Source of the DNA: Phycisphaeraceae bacterium
GTDB taxonomy: Bacteria; Planctomycetota; Phycisphaerae; Phycisphaerales; Phycisphaeraceae
Reading direction: 5' to 3'
Length of the DNA stretch: 64,000 bases
Assembly: GCA_028284155.1 (NCBI GenBank)
Contig: JANQSF010000065.1
Location: 122,759 to 186,758, forward strand
Shown: positions 26,990-36,236 of the stretch, piece after piece
Position numbering within the stretch: the first letter of the stretch is position 1
Layout: the number at the start of each line of letters is the position of its first letter
Translations under genes and position numbers: made by a program
The notes under the pieces: model-generated
What the model was told of the DNA's origin: nothing
What the model saw: only the letters and a program-made list of their open reading frames with translations
Databases searched by the model: none

Positions 26990-28399
26990 ATGCCGTCGCG
27001 ACGTGACATGCTGATGCGCGCTGGGCTCGGCTGCGGCATGCTCGCCCTGGCCGACCTGCTCGCACGCGACGGGGTCGCCGCGCCGGCGACCGATGCATCG
27101 AACTTCATTGATCCACTCGCACCGCGCGAGCCGCACTTCCCCGCGCGCGCCAAACGCATCATCTGGCTGTTCATGCACGGAGGGCCGTCGCAGGTTGATA
27201 CGTTCGACCCCAAAACCGCGCTCATTCAACATGATGGCAAGGGGCCACCCGCAGAACTGCACAACCTCAAGTTGCAGTTCACGGATGTCGCCAAACAGAA
27301 GCTGATGGGATCGAAGATGTCCTTCAGCAAGTGTGGCGAGTCGGGTATCGACATCTGCGATGAGTTCCGCCACCTGCAAGGCTGTGCCGACGACCTGTGT
27401 GTTATCCGCAGTTGCCATCACGATGTGTTCAACCACACGCCCGGCATCTACCTGATGAATACCGGCCACCACCTGATGGGCAGGCCGTCGATGGGGTCGT
27501 GGCTGACCTATGGGCTTGGCTGCGAAACGGATAACCTGCCAGCTTATGTAGTGATGAATGACGGGCCGCTCAAGCCCGGCGCGGGCGTGTGGAGCAATGG
27601 CTTTCTGCCCACCGTGCATCAGGGGACGAACATCCGCAGCGGCGCGCAGCCGATTGCCAATCTCCGTCCGCCGAAGGAGATGGCCGGCGCCGATCAGCGG
27701 GAGATGTTCGAATTCGTGCAGTCGTTGAATCGCCAGCACCTGCATTCGCGACCCAGAGACACGAATCTTGAAGCGCGTATCGCCTCATATGAATTGGCGT
27801 TTCGCATGCAGTCGGCTGCGCCCGAGGCTGTTGACATCAACCGTGAACCGAAGCGTACTCAAGAAATGTATGGAAACAACACGTTCGGGCGGCACTGCCT
27901 GATCGCGCGGCGACTGGTCGAACGCGGCGTTCGCATGGTGCAGATCTACGACGGCGGCGGCAGCAACGAGTGGGATACGCATGGCAACAATTACAAGCGA
28001 CACGTCGGGCTGATCCGCCGTGTGGACCAGGGCTGCGCGGCACTGCTCAATGATCTGAAGCAGCGGGGCATGCTTGCGGATACGCTGGTGATCTGGTCGG
28101 GCGAGTTCGGGCGAACGCCCACCACCGAAGGGAACAACGGCCGTGATCACAGTCCCTACGGCTTCAGCATCTGGCTAGCCGGTGGCGGGGTGAGGGGCGG
28201 GCAAGTCGTTGGAGCGACCGACGAACTCGGATTTCGGGCCGTGGAGGATCCGCTGCACATTCACGACCTGCATGCGACCCTCTTGCACCTGATGGGCATC
28301 CAACACGATCGGCTGACCTATTTCCACGACAGCCGCGACATGCGCCTCACCGACGTCCACGGCCAACACGGCATTGCCGAGCGAATCACCCGCGCATGA
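26990..28399 (+). CDS. Tat-exported DUF1501 protein, partner of LamG-PSD1
   Basis: A 469-residue DUF1501 protein beginning MPSRRDMLMRAGLGCGMLAL, a short Tat-like signal. It has WLFMHGGPSQVDTFDPKTAL, FGRTPTTEGNNGRDHSPYGF and a terminal DLHATLLHLMGIQHDRLTYF. The start at 26990 is preferred for its GAGG and the signal; ATGs at 26933 and 26939 overlap the end of the PSD1 gene and would add 17-19 charged residues before the Tat motif. It is close in sequence to the DUF1501 at 12.3 kb, in line with the shared PSD1 partner type. Confidence 0.9.
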   Translation: MPSRRDMLMRAGLGCGMLALADLLARDGVAAPATDASNFIDPLAPREPHFPARAKRIIWLFMHGGPSQVDTFDPKTALIQHDGKGPPAELHNLKLQFTDVAKQKLMGSKMSFSKCGESGIDICDEFRHLQGCADDLCVIRSCHHDVFNHTPGIYLMNTGHHLMGRPSMGSWLTYGLGCETDNLPAYVVMNDGPLKPGAGVWSNGFLPTVHQGTNIRSGAQPIANLRPPKEMAGADQREMFEFVQSLNRQHLHSRPRDTNLEARIASYELAFRMQSAAPEAVDINREPKRTQEMYGNNTFGRHCLIARRLVERGVRMVQIYDGGGSNEWDTHGNNYKRHVGLIRRVDQGCAALLNDLKQRGMLADTLVIWSGEFGRTPTTEGNNGRDHSPYGFSIWLAGGGVRGGQVVGATDELGFRAVEDPLHIHDLHATLLHLMGIQHDRLTYFHDSRDMRLTDVHGQHGIAERITRA

Positions 28400-28443
28400 A
28401 GTCGCCATGGCCGTCTTCGCTGAGCGTGAGTCAGGGGTCCGAC

Positions 28444-29763
28444 TCATCCGCGAACAATCTTCGAGATATCGATGAGGTGAATCTGTCTGCCCGTTCCCGT
28501 GTGAGGCGAATCAATGGCCACGGTCATGCCGTCGTTGCTCGACCGCGGGTGCGTGTCACAGCGCCACTCGCCTTTGTATTGCGGCGGAAGTTGGAACGCG
28601 CCAAGCCAATGAAGGTTGCCCGTCGGGACATGAAAGAGGTACGGCCGTTGGTTGCGTTGTTTGTCTGGATACGTGTCGTTGAGAATCCAGTCGGGGTGCT
28701 CGTGCGGTAGGTAGGTATTGTGGCCGTTGCGTGTCATCACACCCTTGCCGACCACGGTGATCTCTCGCGTCTTATCCTTGAACAGATAGAACGCCGCCGG
28801 CTTGCCGGCTGGTCGAGTCCACGCGCAGACATGCTGCGGGTCGCGCCAGATAAAATGCGATGTGTATCCCGATGGGTCGAGGATGTACAGGTCGCTACCG
28901 TCGGCGTTGGCAGTGAGCATGCGCGTGGTGAAACCGGTCACCGCTCGGCGTTCGGGCGGGTCCTTCATGTCTTGCCGCCACCTGTGCAGCACAATGAACC
29001 GTTTGGCGTCCGGGCTGACAAGCAGGTGATTGAAGTAGTGCCACTTATGCTGGACGTTTTGCCCCTTGTGTGGGATCTTTGCCACATCGGCAAGCGACAG
29101 AATCAGCTCGGCCTTACCCGTGTCCAGATCCATCCGCCAGACGCCTGAATCCTTCGGTGCGTTGATATCGGCGAACGGATCGTCGAGACCCACGTAGCCG
29201 TACCCCGGTCGCATATTCTGAATCCGGCTGAAGTCGGCGGTAATCGCGAATCGCCCGTCCGGGCTCAAGGCGTAAACGGGCATGGGCAAAGTCCGCTGCT
29301 TACCCGTCTTGACGTTTCGGATACGGCACACATGACGGTCGCCCCGCCGGTCATTCCAGACGACCTCGCTTGCGGAGTCCGGTCGCCATTGAAGCATGCA
29401 CCCTTGCTGCCAACCCCAGGCGTTGCTTTGGCCGATGGGAATCCAGCGGTCGTTGTCGGCTGTGTCCACCATACCCACGCCGATCGAGTCATCAGCCCGT
29501 GGCGAGCGACCTTCAAAGCCAACTTCGTTCGAGAGTACGTATCGATTGGTCGGGTCGAACTCCAACTTGTCGTAGTAACCAAACCAGTGTTGCTTCGGGC
29601 CGCGCGTAATCTGCCGCACGGGTGGGTGCGTCGGCCGGTCTTCGGCACACAGGCTGTCGGCCGGGCCAACCGTGCCAGTCAGGGCGGCCATTTGCATCAT
29701 GAATTCCCGCCGGTTGACGGACCTTCCTGCGTAGCCAATGTTGCGTATGTCCATGGATTGCAT
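28444..29763 (-). CDS. Tat-like exported WD40/TolB-type beta-propeller protein
   Basis: A 439-residue protein with a twin-arginine-like start (NRREFMMQMAALTGTVGPAD). Repeated blades of the TolB/WD40-like propeller type follow: QHWFGYYDKLEFDPTNRYVL, PMPVYALSPDGRFAITADFS, FNHLLVSPDAKRFIVLHRWR and GRQIHLIDISKIV at the end. Propellers of this kind include oligogalacturonate lyase-like enzymes, but I cannot place catalytic residues. The frame stays open for 67 further codons upstream (to 29964) without signal or ribosome site; ATGs at 29763 and 29754 both precede the Tat region and neither has a clear Shine-Dalgarno. It converges with the DUF1501 gene and is divergent from the sulfatase. Confidence 0.75.
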   Translation of the reverse strand: MQSMDIRNIGYAGRSVNRREFMMQMAALTGTVGPADSLCAEDRPTHPPVRQITRGPKQHWFGYYDKLEFDPTNRYVLSNEVGFEGRSPRADDSIGVGMVDTADNDRWIPIGQSNAWGWQQGCMLQWRPDSASEVVWNDRRGDRHVCRIRNVKTGKQRTLPMPVYALSPDGRFAITADFSRIQNMRPGYGYVGLDDPFADINAPKDSGVWRMDLDTGKAELILSLADVAKIPHKGQNVQHKWHYFNHLLVSPDAKRFIVLHRWRQDMKDPPERRAVTGFTTRMLTANADGSDLYILDPSGYTSHFIWRDPQHVCAWTRPAGKPAAFYLFKDKTREITVVGKGVMTRNGHNTYLPHEHPDWILNDTYPDKQRNQRPYLFHVPTGNLHWLGAFQLPPQYKGEWRCDTHPRSSNDGMTVAIDSPHTGTGRQIHLIDISKIVRG

Positions 29764-30139
29764 ACCACGTGAGGGTTGAATTGCGTTCACAATAGCAGAT
29801 GGTGGCCGCCCGTAAGTTGAACTGCTGTTCAGTCCGAGACCGTACGGCGCGTTCGCGAGGATGCGCAGCGGCACATCGTGTGCTTCGTGGTTGAATCCCG
29901 ATGCGGGATGAACGTCGAGCGTTCGGGTAATCCTCTGGTAGTCGAACTTCACGTGTGAAGGCAAGGATCAGCGGCTTGGGATAGGTCGGTGCCTGCCGAC
30001 CCACTCTGGCAATGAAGAAGGCGGGGTGGGCGTTGTTTTTCCCCAAGTTCGTTAGAATCGTCGAGACTGCGTGCGGCCGGTACGGCAACAACGCTGCATC
30101 CACTCAAGTCTATGTTTTGTCTTTGCAAGGAGATCCATT
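29764..30139. other. Divergent intergenic region upstream of the sulfatase
   Basis: About 375 bp between the propeller and sulfatase genes. An in-frame N-terminal extension of the propeller gene is possible on the minus strand but looks non-coding. Nothing else is recognised. Confidence 0.4.
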
Positions 30140-32167
30140 GTGCCACTCGAGGGCCGAATACGCCTCGTCGCAGCCTCGCTAATGCTTCTGCATCCATTCT
30201 TGTCGAATCGAAGTGCGGTAGAGGCGGCCGACCGTCCCAACATTCTGTTGATTCTCGTCGACGACCTGAAACCGGTCTTGGGTTGCTACGGCGATAGCCT
30301 GGCCATCACGGGGGGAATCGACAAACTGGCTGCACGTGGCATGCGCTTCGATCTGGCCTACGCCAACCAGGCGGTCTGCGCTCCTTCGCGGTTCAATCTC
30401 ATGCTGGGGAGTCTTTCGACCTCCACGGGGATGTACGGTCTGGGGGTCAACCTACGAGAGCAGTTCCCAAATGCCGTCACGCTGCCCCAGCACTTCAAGA
30501 AGCATGGCGGATACCGGACGATCTCTATCGGCAAGGTCTTCCACGTTGGACACGGCAACCTGGGTGATCCGCAATCCTTTGACCGAGTCCACAAAGACAA
30601 AGTGATCGAGTACGTCCTTTCCGCAAGTCGGGAAACAGAGATCAGCAAGGAAGAAGTGTTCTTTGAACTCTCACACCTGTCGGCTGACCAGCGCAGGGAG
30701 TTCCTCAAGGGAAAGAACATTGGTCGTGGCGCCGCCATTGAAATGGCCGAGGTTGCGGATGACGCCTACGCCGACGGGAGAACGGCCCAGAGAACGATTG
30801 AGTATCTCAAGAAGTTTGAGTCGAGCGGTCAGCCCTTTGTGCTCTGCGCCGGCTTCGCGCGCCCGCACCTGCCATTCTCGGCGCCCAAGAAGTACTTTGA
30901 CATGCACCCGCTCGAGAAGTTCTCCCTTCCAGAGGTGCGGGACGCACCGGAGGGCAGCCCGCCTTTTGCGCTGCGCAGCAAGGGCGTGGAAGTGCGCAAC
31001 TACTTTCCTTTCAACGAGCGCTTCGACGACGAGGCATTCCAAAAGGAGATTATCCGCGGCTACTACGCCAGCACAAGTTATGTCTCTGCCCAGATCGAAA
31101 AGGTGCTTGATGCGCTCGACGAGACCGGGCTATCCAAGAACACCTACGTCGTATTGTGGGGGGACCACGGATGGCACCTTGGCACACACAACCGGTTCAG
31201 CAAGCACGACAACTTCGAACAACCGACCCGTATCCCCCTGATTATTGCGGGTCCTGGAATCAAACCGGGTTCGGTCACTAGGCAATTGGCCAGCACGGTC
31301 GATATCTACCCGACGCTCGCGGAACTTGCCGGGTTGCCCGCGCCGGACGGCCCGCAGCCCATTGACGGGATCAGTCTAAAGCCGGTTTTGAACGACCCCG
31401 ATGCGCGTATTCGGGATCACATCACCCACTGTTATCCCAAGTCGAAGTTTGGATGGGCCATCCGGAACCAGCGCTATCGCCTGGTGCAATGGGGCGATCC
31501 CGCTGAGCCCGCTAAGTGCGTCTACGAACTCTACGACTTCCAGGCGGACCCGGTCGAGAAGGTGAACATTGCCCAGCGGCATCCCGATGTCGTTGCCGCA
31601 TTGAGGGCCAAGTTTGCGCTGTACCCCCAACCCGTGCTGTCAAACGCGAAGAGTAGGAACACCAAGAATAGGTCAGCCGATCCAATTCAGCACGTCAAGC
31701 CCAGCGGAAACGCGCCGATGATTGCGGACCGTCCCTTGACCATCACCGGCAGGGTCGAGTCGCTGAAGGGCGACGGCGTTATCGTTGCGCAGGGCGGTCG
31801 TGAACAGGGATACGCGGTCCACATCCTGGATGGTCGCCTGGCATTCGACATCCGTGTCAATGGCAAGGTAAGTCGCGTCGTTGCCAAGGACCTGACTCCC
31901 AAGGCGTTCGACCTGGGTGCAACGTTGACAGTCAAACGCATTGCGCTGTTTGTGAATGGAAGGAAGGTCGGCGAGGCGCCGTCGCCGGGGTTGATTCCGG
32001 TGCAGCCCAAGGACGGCATGAGCATCGGCCGCGATGAGCTTTCGGCCGCGGGCAACTACACGGCTCCAAATCCCCTTCAGGGAAGAGTCGCTAAGCTCAA
32101 GGTGAGTCCGGGCGAACAAGTGAAGCCATTCCCCAAACCGATCAACAACGACCGACTGGATGAATGA
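30140..32167 (+). CDS. Secreted sulfatase, iduronate-2-sulfatase-like, with C-terminal extension
   Basis: A 675-residue type I sulfatase. A GTG start is chosen because AAGGAG lies 7 bases upstream; it leads into a signal peptide (about 1-30, ending AVEAAD). Metal-binding LLILVDDLKPVLGCYGD is followed by the formylglycine site C-A-P-S-R in NQAVCAPSRFNLMLG. Later come GDHGWHLGTHNRFSKHDNF and PLIIAGPGIKPG, typical of iduronate-2-sulfatase-like S1 enzymes. Maturation would need a formylglycine-generating enzyme, not in the window. The last 150 residues (ITGRVESLKGDGVIVAQGGR onward) form a beta-rich LamG-like region that could bind substrate. Confidence 0.92.
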   Translation: MPLEGRIRLVAASLMLLHPFLSNRSAVEAADRPNILLILVDDLKPVLGCYGDSLAITGGIDKLAARGMRFDLAYANQAVCAPSRFNLMLGSLSTSTGMYGLGVNLREQFPNAVTLPQHFKKHGGYRTISIGKVFHVGHGNLGDPQSFDRVHKDKVIEYVLSASRETEISKEEVFFELSHLSADQRREFLKGKNIGRGAAIEMAEVADDAYADGRTAQRTIEYLKKFESSGQPFVLCAGFARPHLPFSAPKKYFDMHPLEKFSLPEVRDAPEGSPPFALRSKGVEVRNYFPFNERFDDEAFQKEIIRGYYASTSYVSAQIEKVLDALDETGLSKNTYVVLWGDHGWHLGTHNRFSKHDNFEQPTRIPLIIAGPGIKPGSVTRQLASTVDIYPTLAELAGLPAPDGPQPIDGISLKPVLNDPDARIRDHITHCYPKSKFGWAIRNQRYRLVQWGDPAEPAKCVYELYDFQADPVEKVNIAQRHPDVVAALRAKFALYPQPVLSNAKSRNTKNRSADPIQHVKPSGNAPMIADRPLTITGRVESLKGDGVIVAQGGREQGYAVHILDGRLAFDIRVNGKVSRVVAKDLTPKAFDLGATLTVKRIALFVNGRKVGEAPSPGLIPVQPKDGMSIGRDELSAAGNYTAPNPLQGRVAKLKVSPGEQVKPFPKPINNDRLDE

Positions 32168-32290
32168 CAATCCAGGCAGCGACGGCGAGCACAGTCTCGA
32201 TGAATCCATAACAGAGAGTGATCCACTGATCACACCAAGCTCTGGCAGTAGCCAACCCATTGCCAGACCACATCCTCGTGAGGCAGCACG

Positions 32291-34603
32291 ATGAAATCGG
32301 CTAATCCCCTGATCGCGATTCTTCTACTTGCAATCGTGACTCCGCCCCTTTGTGGGCAGGACATTGTCGACGAATGGCGATACACCCTTCGTCGCCCAGC
32401 CCCCGATTGGCGACAGGCCAGTTTTGACGACTCGAATTGGAAGCAAGGCTTTGGCGGTTTTGGGACGCTCGGAACGCCCGGTTCGCGAATCGGCACGACG
32501 TGGGCGACCAACAGCATCTGGCTCCGTAAATCTATTGATTTGAAGAAGGTGCCCGCGAACGCAGCGCTACTCATCCATCATGACGAAGATACGGAGGTTT
32601 ACATCAATGGGACGAGCGTTGCCGTTCTGAAGGGATTCAAGACGGAGTACAAGGTCATTCCAATCCCACAGGCAAAGCGCGGCTCAATCAAGGTGGGTCG
32701 CAATGTGATGGCTGTGCATTGCAAGCAGACGCTCGGCGGGCAGTTCATTGACGTGCATCTGGTTGATGCGCAGAGTTTGCCGAAGCTCCCGAAGCCCAAG
32801 AGGAGCACGAAGCCGTTCGTTTCAGAACTGATCACGAAGTGGGGAGAAGCGGTTACAGCGGATAATGCCTGGACCGAGTACCCGCGGCCCCAGTTAAAAC
32901 GAGGGAACTGGACCAACCTGAACGGGCACTGGGACTACGCGGTAACACCGATCGAGCAGAAGAACAAACCATCGAAGTGGAGCGGCAGAATTCTCGTTCC
33001 GTACGCACTGGAGTCGAGACTCGGTGGTGTACAACGGCTGCTTGATGCCAGCGAGGCCCTCTGGTATCGCCGCATCTTTCAGGCGAATAAGAACACACGC
33101 AGACGGTTGTTGTTGAATTTCGAAGCGGTCGATTATCGCTGCGAGGCGTTTGTCAATGGCAAGTCTGTTGGTACACACGTTGGCGGCAACACACCCTTCT
33201 CATTCGACATCACGAGCGCCGTCAAGCAGGGCGATAACGAACTTGTCGTCCGCGTCGAGGATGCAACGGAAGCCTATCAATTGCGGGGCAAGCAGGTCAT
33301 CAACGCTCGCGGCATCTGGTACACACAGGTTTCAGGAATCTGGCAGACGGTGTGGCTCGAAGAAGTACCGGCATTGTACGCGGAGCGTATGACGATCGGC
33401 ACGAAGACCAGCGGTGAAGTGTCGGTCAAAGTCGTTCCGAACGGTCGTATTGCGGGCGAACTCAATGTTGAGGTGATAGCGCGTCTGAACGGCAAGGAAG
33501 TTGCGCGAGCAAAGGGTGCTGAGTCCCTATCGTTCAAGGTCTCCAATCCGAAGCTGTGGTCACCGCAGTCGCCGACACTGTACGATCTCGAAGTTCGCGT
33601 CAACGACGATGTGGTTCACTCTTACTTCGGCGTCCGCGAGGTCGGCAAGGTCGAAGACGCCGACGGCCACTGGCGGTTCACGCTCAACGGTGATGTCATC
33701 TTTCATTGGGGGCCGCTCGACCAGGGCTGGTGGCCTGACGGACTGCTGACGCCGCCATCGGACGAGGCGATGCTGTTCGATATCGAGTGGCTTAAAGCCG
33801 CGGGCTTCAACATGATCCGTAAGCACATCAAGGTCGAGCCACGACGCTATTACTACCACTGTGACCGACTCGGCATGATGGTCTGGCAGGACCACGTCAG
33901 CGGCGGCGTCGGCAAGGCTTGGCCGAAGTGGACGCGCCTGAAGCCAAACCCTGTCGATGCCCAGTGGCCCGAGTTGCAGCACAAGCAGTTCATGCTCGAA
34001 CTCGACCGCATGATCACCACGCTGGAAAGTCATCCGTCGATCGTGAGTTGGGTGCCATTCAATGAACGATGGGGACAGCATCGCACGATGCGGGTCGGCA
34101 ACTGGACAGCAAAGCGCGATCCGACGCGTCTAATCAATGTCGCAAGCGGTGGCAACTTCTGGCCGGTCGGCGACATCGTCGACGCGCACAGTTACCCCCA
34201 TCCGGTGTTTCCATTCGGCGATGGCGAGGGCGGCCGCTTTGACGACTACATCAAGGTTCAGGGCGAGTTCGGCGGACACGGGTTTCCGGTCAAGAGCCAT
34301 CTCTGGGACGCGAATCGTCGTAACTGGGGCTACGGCGGCTTGCCGAAGAACGAAGCCGAATACAAGCAGAGATACATCACATCGCTGAGGATGCTCGACT
34401 CGCTCCGGCGGCAAGGCATCGCCGGCGGCGTCTACACGCAGACCACAGACGTCGAGGGCGAAATCAACGGTCTGATGACCTACGACCGCAAGGTCATCAA
34501 GATTCCCGCCAAGGAACTGGCAGAGCTTCACGAGGTTCTCTTCACACCACTGAAGATTGGAAGGGCAGAGTCGTTTCCTAAGGAGGCGTTTGTCGAGGAA
34601 TAG
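32291..34603 (+). CDS. Secreted glycoside hydrolase family 2 enzyme
   Basis: A 770-residue protein with a signal peptide (MKSANPLIAILLLAIVTPPL). An N-terminal jelly-roll of about 150 residues (EWRYTLRRPAPDWRQASFDD) precedes the GH2 sugar-binding domain (ALWYRRIFQANKNTRRRLLL), the immunoglobulin-like domain and the TIM barrel. Catalytic acid/base Glu is seen in WVPFNERWGQ and the nucleophile Glu probably in VQGEFGGHGFPV. GH2 covers beta-galactosidases, glucuronidases and mannosidases; specificity cannot be read here. A GTGAGG sits before the ATG. Located 124 bp after the sulfatase, it could act with it on a sulfated glycan. Confidence 0.9.
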   Translation: MKSANPLIAILLLAIVTPPLCGQDIVDEWRYTLRRPAPDWRQASFDDSNWKQGFGGFGTLGTPGSRIGTTWATNSIWLRKSIDLKKVPANAALLIHHDEDTEVYINGTSVAVLKGFKTEYKVIPIPQAKRGSIKVGRNVMAVHCKQTLGGQFIDVHLVDAQSLPKLPKPKRSTKPFVSELITKWGEAVTADNAWTEYPRPQLKRGNWTNLNGHWDYAVTPIEQKNKPSKWSGRILVPYALESRLGGVQRLLDASEALWYRRIFQANKNTRRRLLLNFEAVDYRCEAFVNGKSVGTHVGGNTPFSFDITSAVKQGDNELVVRVEDATEAYQLRGKQVINARGIWYTQVSGIWQTVWLEEVPALYAERMTIGTKTSGEVSVKVVPNGRIAGELNVEVIARLNGKEVARAKGAESLSFKVSNPKLWSPQSPTLYDLEVRVNDDVVHSYFGVREVGKVEDADGHWRFTLNGDVIFHWGPLDQGWWPDGLLTPPSDEAMLFDIEWLKAAGFNMIRKHIKVEPRRYYYHCDRLGMMVWQDHVSGGVGKAWPKWTRLKPNPVDAQWPELQHKQFMLELDRMITTLESHPSIVSWVPFNERWGQHRTMRVGNWTAKRDPTRLINVASGGNFWPVGDIVDAHSYPHPVFPFGDGEGGRFDDYIKVQGEFGGHGFPVKSHLWDANRRNWGYGGLPKNEAEYKQRYITSLRMLDSLRRQGIAGGVYTQTTDVEGEINGLMTYDRKVIKIPAKELAELHEVLFTPLKIGRAESFPKEAFVEE

Positions 34604-34627
34604 ACCGACCGCAAACCGGGGCCTGTG

Positions 34628-34765
34628 ATGGATGCGGACAGCATTCGCGCCGGGTTGAAGTCACGCGATCGGGCGCTCTACATCAATGCCGGTTGGATTC
34701 GCGACCCGTACATCACGGTTGGCCCCGGGGGCATGGTGCGGCTCCTGCATGGGTGGGGAAAGTAG
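34628..34765 (+). pseudogene. Fragment of a GH43-like or sulfatase-fused domain
   Basis: A 45-codon open frame whose core, RALYINAGWIRDPYITVGPG, matches the blade opening WxRDPYIxxGPDG of five-bladed GH43-type enzymes in planctomycetes. The rest of the domain is missing and a stop follows after HGWGK. It is read as a remnant at the edge of the recombination scar. Confidence 0.4.
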
Positions 34766-34846
34766 AGCACGCCCTACTAAGCAGGTTGCCGCACCGCGGA
34801 TAGGCGGGTGAACGCAATTTGGCGTTCCGGCATCGGTCACGCGAAT

Positions 34847-34887
34847 CGGGGCGACAGGATTTGAACCTGCGACCTCTTGACCCCGAG
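34847..34887 (-). pseudogene. 3' half of a tRNA gene, resembling tRNA-Pro
   Basis: On the minus strand, a GGGGTCAAGAGG anticodon-stem 3' side is followed by the T-arm GCAGGTTCAAATCCTGT and acceptor end CGCCCCG. The 5' half (D-arm, 5' acceptor) is absent. Fragments of this form arise when an integrative element uses the tRNA 3' end as attachment site, so this may be an old att site. Confidence 0.6.
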
Positions 34888-35228
34888 GATTCGACCTGTC
34901 GAGTGCAAGAAACTCGTGAACTTGTGTATTGACAGAAAGTTTAGACAACAGAACTCGATTGGCAAAGCATCGCAAACAGGCGCGTCCAATCGCGTTCTGT
35001 AGCGGTATTACCACTTTGTTGTGGTAGCCATAGGGTAAAGGTGTATGTGGGCACGAACCAACGGCCTCTTCGTCCCGAAGGAGGTCGGGAATCGAGAGCG
35101 ACGAACTCAGAAGCTCCTTGTGTCGCCAATGTAACGGCCTTGCGGCTGCTTTCGCAAATTGTCGCGTTTGGTCGCCCTTGTTCGCAACTGGTCGCGGTAT
35201 TCGATCGCCAAAACACTAGTAGACGGTA

Positions 35229-35402
35229 ATGGGCAGTCGCCGGATTCGCGCGGACTACGTCTCGCTCAAGGGAACGAAGATTTGCCTCGGCGTATACGGC
35301 ACGCCGGAGAGCGGCCAGAAGAACCACCGCGTTCTGGCCGAGTGGGAGGGAATGCTCTTCCACTTAGAACCTATCTCAAATCAGGCACTTTGCCCTGACT
35401 GA
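35229..35402 (+). pseudogene. N-terminal fragment of a tyrosine-type integrase
   Basis: A 57-codon frame with KICLGVYGTPESGQKNHRVL followed by AEWEGM. This resembles the N-terminal arm of planctomycete tyrosine recombinases, whose usual form is YLGxHGTxxSxxxYxRLxAEW. The SAM-like and catalytic domains are gone; sequence next to a transposase remnant follows. Together with the tRNA fragment 340 bp away it marks a decayed integration site. Homology rests on a short segment. Confidence 0.45.
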
Positions 35403-35454
35403 TGCGGGCACTTTGCGGCGGTGGGCCAAAGTGTCGGACAGTGCCGTTGCCGAA

Positions 35455-36060
35455 TCACGCGGCTTTGCGCTCGTAGTGGTTGAGCAGTCCCCCGAGTATA
35501 CGATTGCGATGGATCGCGCCGTTCGGTTGCGGCGGGTTCTTGTTGACATCGCCGGGCGGGACATTTGCGAGCCCCTGGTTAGGGCGCAGGTCGTTGTGGT
35601 ATCGGGCGTACTCCACGGTGACGTGGTCGAGTTGCCCGAGGCTGAAGCACAACAGATGGTTCAGGCACTCGCGCTTGAAGCTGCCGAGCCAGGACTCGGC
35701 GTAGCAGTTGGCGATCGGCGCCTGGTAGGGCGTCGAAAGCCCCGGTGAACTTGGTGTCGTGATCATGGATGATGAATCGACAGCCGAGGCTTTGGTCTAC
35801 CAGCCACATCAGGGTGTTGCGTGCCTGCTGCTGCACCCACTCATTTGTCGGGTTGAACGTGGCTTGCGAGGCCGTCACCTTCCGGCTGCCCTGGTGAATG
35901 AACACGAGGCAATAGGCCAGTCGCTTGCCCAGCGGCGTCCACATCGAAGAGTTCGTCGGCCATGAAGTACATCGACCAAGTCGGGTTGGCGTGGGCCGCG
36001 GCCGGCCGCTCGATCCGCTCGAACTGCTGCGGTGACGCCGGGGCATCCAACAGCGCGTCG
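35455..36060 (-). pseudogene. Frameshifted IS3/IS481-type transposase remnant
   Basis: Three consecutive segments of one integrase-core (DDE) transposase lie in different frames of the minus strand. The N-side piece (PTWSMYFMADELFDVD) is near 35.9-36.05 kb; the middle (LAYCLVFIHQGSRKVTASQA to FIIHDHDTKFTGAFD) is near 35.75-35.95 kb; the C-side (NCYAESWLGSFKRECLNHLL, YHNDLRPNQGL) is near 35.46-35.73 kb. At least two frameshifts disrupt it, so it is inactive. No terminal inverted repeats could be fixed by eye. Confidence 0.75.
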
Positions 36061-36211
36061 CAATTGGGTGCTTTGCATGATAGTGGTTTCTCCTATGAAC
36101 TCTCGGGATCGTCAGCGCTACGACTATGACGGATTCCGGTACGTGCTGGTATTGAAATCCTCCTTCGGCCATCGAACATAACTCCGTGTGGTTAGTACCG
36201 TCACTGAGTTC

Positions 36212-36223
36212 GATTGATCAATC
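36212..36223. promoter_or_regulatory. 12-bp perfect palindrome before ppdK
   Basis: GATTGATCAATC, a perfect palindrome ending 13 bp before the ppdK start codon, so a protein bound there could block ribosome or polymerase access. It contains TTGAT and ATCAA half-sites, but they overlap instead of having the four-base gap of an FNR site. Confidence 0.35.
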
Positions 36224-36236
36224 CCGTTGGTGATTC

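Noticed and set aside
36212..36223. FNR/CRP-type binding site before ppdK
   Set aside because: The TTGAT and ATCAA half-sites overlap and lack the four-base spacer, so it was recorded only as a palindrome.
34604..36236. An intact integrative element or prophage
   Set aside because: Only fragments are present (half tRNA, integrase start, broken transposase); no structural or replication genes.
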